NCBI RefSeq assembly: GCF_958979055.1 | Contig: NC_084892.1 | Location: 25,926,501-25,990,500, forward strand | DNA length: 64,000 nt | Source of the DNA: Alnus glutinosa | Lineage: Eukaryota; Streptophyta; Magnoliopsida; Fagales; Betulaceae | Reading direction: 5' to 3' | Shown: one piece after another, positions 54,557 through 64,000 of the stretch | Layout: each line of letters starts with the position of its first letter | Position numbering within the stretch: the stretch's first letter is position 1 | Translations under genes and position numbers: made by a program | Notes under the pieces: model-generated | The model's input: the letters and a program-made list of their open reading frames with translations, nothing else | Database searches by the model: none | What the model was told of the DNA's origin: nothing

Positions 54557-57390
54557 CCCCTAATTTGCATCTGGGTCCTTCAGTAGTTTCGTTGTTTTAG
54601 GAAAGGAAAAGAATTTGGAAGTTTTTAGTTTGCTATAGGGATAGTAGTCTTATAAAGAAACAGTTTCAGGAGAGAGGAAGAAAAAAAGTATGAAGAACAG
54701 GGGAAGGAAAAAGGTTTTTTGGGTTTAGGCGTAGATGATAATAAATGTCTACTACTTTAGGGAAAGTGAATGATGCTACAGCTTTTGTTCTTTTTGTTTG
54801 GGCTCGGGGAGCGAGGAAAGAGTGGTGGATGGGAGAAAAAAACTGGTTTTTTTATTTTGGGAAAATAAGCTTGGGATCTTCTTCAAACAAATCATAAGGA
54901 GGGGGTAGGAAGGGTTGGACTTTTGTTTTGTGAATCCACGACCCTTCTCTATTATGCAGTAGTTTTAGTAGTTTGGTACTTTTTTTTTACCATGTTGTGT
55001 CCCTGGAATTCGATTCCAACCTGTCCACCCGACATTGCCGGGAAGTAATAATAATATCGGATTTATTTTTTTGCCCATTTCCTGCTTTCTTCTTATCCTT
55101 CAATGGCGTTTCATGGGTAATTCCTTATACTTCTGTTACATAGGGGGGCTTGGGAGTGAGGCTTTTATTAGTTGGCCGCCACTATTCTTGTTTCTTGCTT
55201 CTTTTGACCATTGGAATTGTAAAAGAATTTGATTCTTCTGTTTCGAGCAGCGTGTGGTGCATGGTCCAAGATGACATTTCGTTAGAAGTGGTGATTAGTC
55301 TAATATATGTTGCTACTAATCAATTACATGATTGAAATTTAAGCGGTGTTGACTGTTCTACAACCTGTGGAAGTAGTTGTAAAAGTTAAGAAGGCTTGTC
55401 ATTTTCCCTGAGGTCTGGCAACTGGAATTCTCAGTTTCTTCTGTACTAGGTACTTAATTTGATGAGCTACCAAACACTTTTGGCTATTAAACTAATCAAT
55501 TATTTAACAGCGAGTGTGAGAGATAAAAAAGAAGCGAGATTCTCAGTGGGGTGGGAGTGACCTAGAGGATTTTGCTTAGCAGGGAAGTAATAAGTATCCC
55601 CGAGTAGTCCTTTCTTTTCCTCTGATCTTTTTATCTGTCTCTCGCTTTATTTATTGCGGGAGTTGGATAGATCTCGGTAGAACATGTTGCTTTCACTTCG
55701 GCCTCAACAACAAACGAAACGGTGCGTGGCCGGCACTTTCATTTTTCTTTTTTGGGTGATTGGTGAACAGGCTTCCTTTGCCGGCATGGGGCGGCCGGGG
55801 GTGCACATTTGCAAGGTGAACAACATGGCGCGCACTAAAGGGGTTTTTGGGAACTCCTGCCGCACAGTTGAGATGCCTTTGGGAACGTGCTTAGCAAGTC
55901 GGTTGATGTGTCCTTTAGTGCTCTACATCTTCCGTGTGTGTGTGTGTGTGTTTTGTTGACTTGGTCATGCCGAATTCCGTTTGGCTTAAACGTTGATTCT
56001 TTGTGATCTTTTTCCACTTTGTTTTTGTTCTTTTTTTCCTCGTCTCCCATTCATATTTTCCTCTCTTTGGAGGCAGAAAACAAACCGAGTTTTGAAATTA
56101 AGCGGAGAAATCTTGTCCAAGTGATTAGATTAAGCGGTGGTTGAGGTTACTTAACATTTAAGCTTGCAGATAAACTTTTAATCATTACCCTTCATTAACA
56201 TGGTCGGTGACAGAAGCAAACTGATGGGCAAGTTATTTGAGGATGATGGCCATATGGAGGATGCTCATTGAACTCGTGTGTGTCTCCTCGGAGATTTAAA
56301 AGATTTAGTGAAAAGTAGAGAGAATTGGAAGAGAAAATAATACACATAATTTATATGGTTTGGCATAGTGCCTCCGTGATTTTTGTTTCGTCAACAAAAG
56401 AATAAAGTTACAATTTATATATATTGTTCTTAATTAAAATTTTGACATGGTATATTGAAATTAACGGATTAATGTTTTGTATAATTAGGTTTTGATCAAT
56501 TCGGGTCAACCCGAATTAAACTGTTTAACAAACGGGTCAACCTTGGGTAACACGATTAACCCATTTTATTTTTTTATTTTTTTCCACCATTCATTTAAAT
56601 TCATATAAAGTTTGAAACATGTTGTGTTTAGGTCAACTCAACATAACCAGTTTAATAGATAAGTTGTGTAGGTAGGATCATCTACCTACTAATTTAAATT
56701 GGCCGTTTCAAAATTGAGAGGTTTGACCCGTGAGTCAATCCAACATGCCAACACGAATTGTCCAGCCATAATACAAGCCACCATCTCTAACAAATTGAAC
56801 TTGTAACCATCTCCATCTCAAGCCCTGCCTTTGTTCATGGGTCCACAAAATGTGAGAGGCTTCTTCTCTCTTTTTCTGTCTGCATACAAGGGTTGCTATT
56901 CAAAGGTTGCTCAACAAACCCACCCATTTTTGGGAGCATTACAAGCTGGTGCTCTTAGACGGACATGTTTAATGTTGACACATAAAAGTAATTTGAACCT
57001 TCCAATATCGTAAGCTTCCTATATATTCGCCTTCGCCTTTCTTTCCCATCACTATCAGTCCATCACTAAACATGTGCAATTTTACGTATGAACCTCGCGA
57101 CGTGAGTGTTAAGGAAGTTGGTCAAGGACGTTCTTCCATTTAATTGGTCTGCAAATACTTTTTATTATAATATCAAACAAATAATTAAATTAACTATTTT
57201 TTATCTGCTATATTTTGAAATAAGTAATAAATTATGATATCTAATTAATTCAAGTATTTTCTTTATTATTTATTTTTAATTTAAATTAAATATTCTAAGT
57301 GTTAAATCAGGAGTTTAAGCCTACACGTAAATGAAGAGTATTAAGATATTAATTGAATAATTAAATTAATTTTTTTATTTTATTTTTATT
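54557..57390. other. 3' UTR and intergenic region, no further gene supported
   Basis: The first few hundred bases are likely the 3' UTR of the preceding gene. 55035-55335 and 55684-55959 have short frames without domains. A (GT)n tract is at about 55936-55951. 56440-56770 has reiterated CGGGTCAACCCG / TTGACCCG motifs typical of decayed hAT-type repeats. Confidence 0.5.
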
Positions 57391-58360
57391 TTTTTTAACA
57401 AAGAAACCATTCATTATAATATGAGACTCAAATGGTTAGTGACAGTAATTAGGAATACAAAGACGCCCTAAAAACAAAGTCAGAGACTGGATCCTAACTT
57501 GAGAGCAGCTGTCTAGGCAGATGGACAACAGTAAAAGCCCCTCTTTACACAAGAGTTCTACTAAAGGAGATAAGATAGTGTAGATTCTTATCTAAAAAAA
57601 CTAATACAATCCAGTTTAGATCTAAAATCTACCATGACAGATTGCAAAGTTTGACAACATAATAAAAACTTTAAAAGCAAAACAGAACAAAAACAAGAAG
57701 AATATTGACCAGCTGAGAAGAGCACAGAGAATCGCTGGTGACAGTGTGTGTATACCACGCGGCCTCACTAGAAGACCTCTCTCCATCAAAGAACTACCGA
57801 AACAACCGGAAACCGCCAACCGCGGACTGGAAGAGGGGCCATCATGTGCCGGCGACTGAGGAGCACTCGTTGGCGCGTGCACACTACGCTTCGGTGCACG
57901 GATGACCAAGAAGAGCGCATCTGGTGGTGACAGAGGTGGAGGACGACGACGAACACCATAGAGAGGCATGTGTCATGCAGAGACTGACGTGAAAACATGT
58001 ATCTAGCTTCAAAGATGCGGCTTGAAAATCTAACCAAAAAAGTTGAGAGACATGTTTTCTTTCACTGGGTGGCCATTGGCGCCTTACCCATACAACACAT
58101 CAGTAGATTGAAACACCACAAACTCCTAATCCTCAGAAGGATTAGAAAATAATACCTTCACTTCTTGGTTTTATAGAACAACACCGAAAGAGAAGAAAAG
58201 ATAGCAGTTCAAGGCTGGACGGAACAACAGGGACGAAAACAGGAACGAAAAAACAAATAGGGGGTCGGGAGGCAAGCCCCCTCCCCCCTCAAACCAGCAA
58301 GACTGAGAACCCTCTGCGGTTAGGTTTTCGAGAAAGAGAGAGAGAAAAGTGATTTTCTCT
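57391..58360 (-). mobile_element. Retroposon copy, minus strand (family shared with 44627-45355)
   Basis: The minus strand carries the same landmarks as 44627-45355 and ends 'tctcatattataatgaatgg' plus a short sequence before the A-tail (T-run at 57389-57396). It is longer than the first copy. T/A-rich flanks at about 57373-57385 and 58369-58381 share 'tttttattttatt', a possible target duplication, though low complexity makes this weak. Confidence 0.7.
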
Positions 58361-58989
58361 TACGAGTATTTTTATTTTATTAATTTAAATGTTTAGAATG
58401 AGCGATTTTTTATTTTTTATCATATAAATGTATAATGTTTACTAACTTATATATTGAGATGTTGACTATATTTTGAGTTATAGACTATACATTTCTACAG
58501 TGATTGGTCAACGTTTCGGTTGGGAATCATTTCCTACTCTTCTATCTGCAAGACTGCAACAAATAGTAAAAAGCCCTTGAACCTAACTTTCGCCAAAATA
58601 TCGTGTTGGTTCTTCTTTTCTTCCTATTAATTGGTTGATTATTCTCTTAAAATGCATGGTTAAGAACATGACTAGCTGTACGTAGTTTAGCTGCAATTAA
58701 TCGTCAGCTGAAATGATTTCGTTGGAGTTATCCGTTTAGAAAACAATCAAATATTGGAAGCCAAGAAAGTCGATCTAAAGGTAGTGTTGAGGTTAGGTGA
58801 GCAAATTAAAGCATATGGGTATACCCGTATACCATACAAATTAAAGTGGTTGTATGCTGACCAAAGCCTACTTTTGCGTGTTACCATTTATTTCTACTCC
58901 CACATTGTACATGAAAACGCATCAAGTCCTAAGGATAATAATAATAATAATATTATTATTATTTTTTAAATCGAAGTTAGTAGAATGAG
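58361..58989. other. Intergenic, no gene seen
   Basis: AT-rich. An (AAT)n/(ATT)n microsatellite is at 58935-58963. Confidence 0.6.
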
Positions 58990-59540
58990 TTCTTCTCAAA
59001 ACAGTAAATGTGTACATGCAAGCCCGCATCCGATATCTGCAATTATCCGCTATTCGTAAATGTGGATGCGGTTAGTAAAAACTCTAATCTACGTATGCAG
59101 ATAATTGTTTAGGATATGTAGATACAAATCATCCATATATATATATATATATATAAAGATTTTCTCCTAACTGAGTTGGAATAACTTCCTCCAACTTAAT
59201 CTATAAGATTGACATGTGTTTAATAAAATTTATTTCAACTTTGTCCTTATTATTAAAAAAACATGTAATACTTTGGGCAAAAAGACGAGAGTAATATGAA
59301 ATCAATATATTTTTAAAATATTATGGCTTAAAAAGAAATTAAAACAATCCCAAACACTAAAAATTGGCCTAGATTATTTTTCTAAATTGTTTAAAACAGG
59401 CCATAATACAAACCCAAAGAATGCCCATTATATAATATGCGGATGACAGATACTAACCACATTTAATAACCGCAATAATCATGCGGATGCATTTAATAAA
59501 AAATGATGCATGTGTGGATATCTAAAAATAAGATCTGCAA
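58990..59540. repeat. Probable hAT-type relic with GCGGAT motifs
   Basis: Left part has 'cccgcatccgatatctgcaa', 'atccgctattcg' and 'gatgcggtta'. Right part has 'atgcggatgacaga', 'ataaccgcaata' and 'tgcggatgca'. Such reiterated short motifs near both ends are typical of hAT subterminal regions. Ends were not resolved and no transposase is seen. A (TA)n tract is at 59135-59154. Confidence 0.4.
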
Positions 59541-59681
59541 TTTACGAATACGACTTTTGATATTGCAAATAACTGTTTTCGCATGTACAACTATACAAAA
59601 TAGTATATTATGGTTCTATAATATTTCGCCAATTCAACGCGGTTACGAATGTTTAATCTCATTTGAATCGGGCTTGTCGAA

Positions 59682-61208
59682 TGTAACACCCCACTCGACC
59701 GGGAGTTTTGAAGGTACCATTTCCGTTGACATGGGCATGTCTTGGGTTAACTTTTGTACTTAAAATAAATAAATAAAATTATTCCATTTCTTACTCATAA
59801 AATTGTTCTTTGGAAAATAGTCATCTTCATCACATTGCAAATATGCATTGATATATTTGAATTACGTATAATGCAGCTCATATTCATAGATAATATTATG
59901 CATGTTTTTCTACTTACTTGCATATGCATAAATAGATGCATGTAAAAACATGTTTAATATCACTGCAGGTAAACAGATTTACTTACAATGCATTATAAAA
60001 TATTTCATGAGAACACATTTATAACTAATGATGGGAAGATTTACTTGTTCCGCTTGAATGTTCACTTCGCATTACGTATCCGTTCGCAACGCATTATGCT
60101 GATCATTAGTTAGGACTCTCCCTTTATTAAAAACCTTAACAGATAACACTTCAGCTGTTGGTATAATTTTTTGGTTCGGTAATGTGTCAAACTTTGATTC
60201 GCCTTTTTCATAATCTGCAAAATAGTAAGACTTGTCGGGTGTGTCGATGGGGTCTTACTCTGATGCTTAAGTCAGTAAATAGACAATTTGTGAGTATTTA
60301 GAGCACGTACAATAATAATAAAAAAAAGTTCAGTTGTTTGATACCTGGATATAGCCGTCTATTTATTAGACTACGGGTGCGTCTATGTCATTTTGGGGAT
60401 CCTAGGATCTATAATCCCTTCAAGGAATTAATTACCCACCATTTCCTCCCCGGATCTCTCGGGATCAATGGTCTTCTCTCCGGATCCTTCGGAATCCATG
60501 ATCTCTTTTGCGATAGAGTACTGATTACCCGGGGCCCTGGATCCTACGGAAGAGTTACCTTATTAGGGAGATAACACTCTGTTGATCCCGGGCCTTTCGA
60601 AATTCATGATCTCCGCAAATCTCGACGACAGTTTTGCGACCAACCGGGCCTTCTCGGGTCGGTCGAACCAATTGGACCCAAAGGTTGATCTTGAGCTCAC
60701 TTGAGCTTTGAGAATGATAATTTTCCCAACACCATCTAAACCTTAAACAAAATTTTTCCTCAAGAAAATCCTAATTTTTCATTTTTGGGTTGTCTTGTTT
60801 GAACGACTTGCAAACAGGGTTCGAACAATGTATTATGCAACTATCTTGTTTGAATAGCCTATAAACGGGCTTCGAACGAGACATTCCGTGCTTGTCTCGT
60901 TCCAATGAAAACTATATGTTTCAAGTTTTTCAAGTAAAAGTTTCCATGAACCCAACCTTTCTTGTCACCGATCTCTTCCCCCATGTCACAGGACCATAAT
61001 CCACCAAGCATTCATATTCCAAAATACCCGATGTATCGTCTCAAAAGTCCTAACACAAAATAATTACTATAGCTCCAATGTGTTAACCTAACCAACATTT
61101 TATGAAGGATAATTCAAAATAAAAAGAGAAAATTGTGCAAAACCTTACCTCTTTTGAGTTTCTCCAAGCTTTCCTCTTCTTTAGAATTCTCCAAGCTCCT
61201 CTCTCTTA

Positions 61209-61240
<32 letters not shown>

Positions 61241-61574
61241 ATACTTTCTAAAATCTTTCTATAGGTTCTAGAAGGCAAGTAAAGGAGAAAACTAAAAGTT
61301 CACATTTGGAAAGCTAGTATTTATAGAAAATTTATAGTCTTGTTTGAAAGAAACTTGTCTCGTTCGAATGTGACGTAGCAACCATGCACACAATGAGTTC
61401 CACCTTATCTATTTTTGTGTTTGACACTTGTCTCGTTCAAACGAAATCATTTTATTGCCATGAGGCATCTTACATGGCAAGGCTGTTCAAACTAAAAGCA
61501 CACTTTTTGAAGTTTTTAGTTACTTATCTCTTGTTTTCTATTTTCCTTGGCTTTTATTTATCTTGGGTATTACA
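59682..61574. mobile_element. Possible solo LTR with TGTAACACCCC...GGGTATTACA ends
   Basis: The outer ends are inverted (tgtaacaccc / gggtattaca), the form of many plant LTRs, and the 1.9-kb interior has no gene. It contains repeated 'cttgtttgaac' / 'tctcgttcgaac' and GGATCC-rich stretches (60400-60610), and a (CT)n tract at 61209-61236. Flanking pentamers (tcgaa / ttaca) do not match, so the insertion is unproven. Confidence 0.35.
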
Positions 61575-61639
61575 TTACATGCATATAATGATGTCAATTA
61601 AGACTTGAGACAGCACTACATGATTATGAATTCGCTTGG

Positions 61640-61915
61640 TCTCAAGATTTCGTACGTCAAAATTGCGTTTTTAAACAAAACGTGAAGAAATGTTTTGTTT
61701 AGGAGTGCATTTGAAAAAAATGAGGTTTGAAAATATAAAAAATCTCACATTTTCAAATAACAAGTAAATGGGTGCATTTTAAAACCCTAATTTTATGAAA
61801 ACCCTTAACTGCGTATTAAAAAAAAAAAATCACATTTTTCATTAACTATATAATGAAATCGCTATTTTCTTAAAAAAATATATATATTTTGAAACTGCAA
61901 ATCCAAATAAATTCA
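61640..61915. repeat. Decayed relative of the 43729-43999 TIR repeat
   Basis: Shares 'gcgtttttaaa', 'actgcgtatt', 'ggagtgcatttga' and 'aaactgcaaatccaaa' with the ends and interior of that repeat, but is strongly diverged. Confidence 0.4.
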
Positions 61916-63387
61916 AGTGCCGAAGAGTTTTGCAATCAAAATTGAGTATACATTTTTGTGTCAATTAGACAGTAGTGCCCATGGTAAACAAACTTGAACA
62001 AATACATAAAACTCATCGTCATACCTAATTTGTTGGTTGTTTCAAAAAGGATTTATTATAGGTGGCATAAGATTATTTTTTTCTCCTTTAAAGAAAACAA
62101 TATCCTGTTGCTGAATTTCTTTATAAATAATTTCCTTTATATATCTCAGAAAGAGTAGATACAACGGATTCTCCACATTAGACTATCTCATTCCCTGCAT
62201 CCATCTTTTTAATTTTAAGGCTAAATGACTGAATTGAATTTGTGTATTTGGTTTGAACGTGTATGTATCAATTCAATTCTTATGGTATAGAAATATCTAA
62301 AAGATTTTTGTAGAATATTTTCTATTAAATTGATCATTTAATACAAATTTCATCAAGTTTTCAGACAAAGCCCTACAAAATTAAATTTTATACTTAAAAA
62401 ATTGGAAAAAAAGAAAGAAAAAAAAAAGTCCATTTGACCAAATACAAAGATGACTTGAGAGGCTGACCGGCCACCTCCCATGATGGCAAGTGCCGGCTCA
62501 AACCACTCCAAAGCTATTTTTGGGATGCATGCATGATAGGCCACTTCAAGGGTTTTTTTTTTTTTTTTTTTGTTTTAAATTATTTTATTTTATTTGAAGA
62601 TAGAATAATCATTTTGTAATAATTCAGTTAGAAAAATAGATAAAATTTGCACCAAAGAATCGATTTGGTACCAAACATTTCAGGAGAATATTTAAAATAC
62701 TTTTTGCTTCATAAAAATTGAATTTGATATAAAATCCAAATATTATTACATTAGCATCAATTCAGTAATTTAACCTAATTTTGCTGAGAAAAAAAAAAAA
62801 AAAACTAATTTTAATTCAAGCCGGAGCTAGAAAATAGGTACGTGGTACCAAATTTGCGGAGCTGATATAGTGCGTGACCTACCACAGAGTGATCGATACA
62901 CCCAAGAACCTATCATTGAAATCGACGGTGATGAATGAACCCTCTATTATTCCCTTGTCGATAAAACCGATGCTATTGGACAGTGGACTTAGAAATTCAT
63001 CGACTTTTGAATCAATAGACCCGATTCGTCTTCAAAGTCTGATTTCACGTTATTGTCATTTCAATTATTCCTTCTGTTTGGTTACCGAACAAATTAACCG
63101 AGGAAAACGAAAGAAAAATTGATTTCATTCGCGACCCATTTGAATTATGATCGATTGAGTGAGCGTTCTTGCTCTGCGAGCTCCCGAATAGAGAAAAAGT
63201 AGGATAATTACCATAGAGGTGTTTCCTTTAGCTTTCTAAGCGAGTGGAGCATTAGGGTTTTGTGTCGCTTGAACTTAGTTATAATTATCTTTGAGCTCAA
63301 TTCACTGTGTGAGACTCTTGTAATTGATATCTAGGTTCCGGATAATACTACACTGTTGGTCGATTTTGCGGCAACTGGTGACTGGCT
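61916..63387. other. Intergenic and 5' region of PAS1
   Basis: T- and A-runs at 62551-62570 and 62790-62804. The 82-codon frame at 62874-63122 has no recognised domain. 63130-63387 is probably promoter and 5' UTR of PAS1. No clear TATA box was singled out. Confidence 0.5.
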
Positions 63388-64000
63388 ATGGCTTTGGACG
63401 AAGATACGGAGCAGGAATTTGCACCACAGAAAAAGAAACCACCTACTGAGGATGAGAAAAGGTAATAATTATTACTTTTAGTACCACCTTTATTTATTTT
63501 TATGATAAAAAATACTTTGAATGAAATGCTATTTGATATCTTTTTTGATGTTTCCACTTTGTGATGAAAAGGAGAAAGAAAATTGTGCCTGGAAGTTTGA
63601 TGAAAGCTCTGGTGAGGCCTGGTGGGGGTGATTCAAGGCCTTCAGATGGTGATCAGGTTACTCTTTTGTTTACTACGCTCTAGTTGTGCTTGATTGTATT
63701 CCTTCAATGTTAAATGTTGTAACCGGTGTAACACGGGGGAATGAATTAACTCCAGTACAAACATGCTCAACTATGTATGTTGATGGTGCTAAATGTTTCA
63801 ATATGTAAATGTAGTATGACCTGCTAGATCATCTCAGCAAATGGGTTATCATGGAACATGGCTCTTTGAGAAATTGGGAGGTGAAATTTGAGTTCTGAGT
63901 TCTGAGTTGTGTTTTATGCTTTTCAGGTCATATATCATTGCACCGTCCGGACGTTGGATGGAGTTGTTGTCGAATCTACTAGGTCAGAATATGGAGGTGA
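63388..64000 (+). CDS. PAS1: PASTICCINO1, FKBP-type immunophilin (5' part only)
   Basis: Three exons fall in the window: 63388-63461, 63572-63656 and 63927 to beyond 64000. Both introns are GT-AG with consistent phase. The protein starts MALDEDTEQEFAPQKKKPPT, then RRKKIVPGSLMKALVRPGGG, then DGDQVIYHCTVRTLDGVVVE at the start of the first FKBP domain. The stretch VPGSL-KA-VRPGGGDS followed by DGDQVIYHCTVRTLDG is diagnostic for PAS1 of land plants. The complete protein has three FKBP-like domains, TPR repeats and a C-terminal calmodulin-binding/anchor region. It acts with the fatty-acid elongase complex at the ER and in cell-division control. The start is the only in-frame ATG near the conserved N-terminus. 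The gene continues past the window end. Confidence 0.95.

Noticed and set aside
62874-63122. 82-codon frame upstream of PAS1; a short stretch in another frame (QEPIIEIDGDE) resembles the isocitrate dehydrogenase N-terminal motif
   Set aside because: The similarity covers only about ten residues, ends at a stop, and has no flanking support. Probably chance.

Overview
This is nuclear DNA from a flowering plant, most likely a woody eudicot. The evidence is AT-rich intergenic DNA, GT-AG introns, four tau-class glutathione transferase genes in tandem, plant-type single-copy genes, and dense retrotransposons, hAT and Mutator-type elements. The species cannot be fixed from the window alone. No tRNA, rRNA, CRISPR array or bacterial-type gene was seen.

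Layout. (1) 1-19.9 kb: a tandem array of four GSTU genes, all on the plus strand. Copies 1 (529-1504) and 2 (7464-8267) are intact. Copy 3 (13280-14088) has a nonsense codon. Copy 4 (17941-19123) is split by a 413-bp solo LTR. The intergenic spacers are copies of one another and have been invaded by different transposons, so one spacer often keeps the empty site of an insertion present in another. (2) 19.9-28.9 kb: a GC-rich foldback element, a MITE, and a complete but coding-dead Ty1/copia retrotransposon with 356-bp LTRs and a 5-bp target duplication. (3) 29.5-30.3 kb: a four-exon universal stress protein gene on the minus strand. (4) 30.3-52.3 kb: no gene that I can support. This stretch holds two more foldback elements, an array of diverged GGTGGTTCG motifs, LINE fragments, a retroposon with a 15-bp target duplication, and a Ty3/gypsy-like LTR fragment. 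(5) 52.6-54.6 kb: a five-exon gene for a plant protein of unknown function (427 aa), with a likely GC-AG first intron. (6) 54.6-63.4 kb: repeats only. (7) 63388-64000: the first exons of PAS1 (PASTICCINO1), an FKBP-type immunophilin, running off the window end.

The genes do not form a pathway. GSTU proteins conjugate glutathione in detoxification and stress responses, USPs are small nucleotide-binding stress proteins, and PAS1 acts in development and very-long-chain fatty acid synthesis.

The most unusual signal is a recurring transposon architecture. Near-perfect terminal inverted repeats enclose a core made almost only of one short reiterated palindromic motif, with a different motif in each family: GGGGTGGCC/GGCCACCCC (2672-3718), CCGG/TGGCCAGA (19887-20874 and, inverted, 39289-40069), and AAACGGCACCGTTT-like (36031-37001). 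A diverged motif array lies at 40560-41080. Such elements can fold into hairpins over their whole length.
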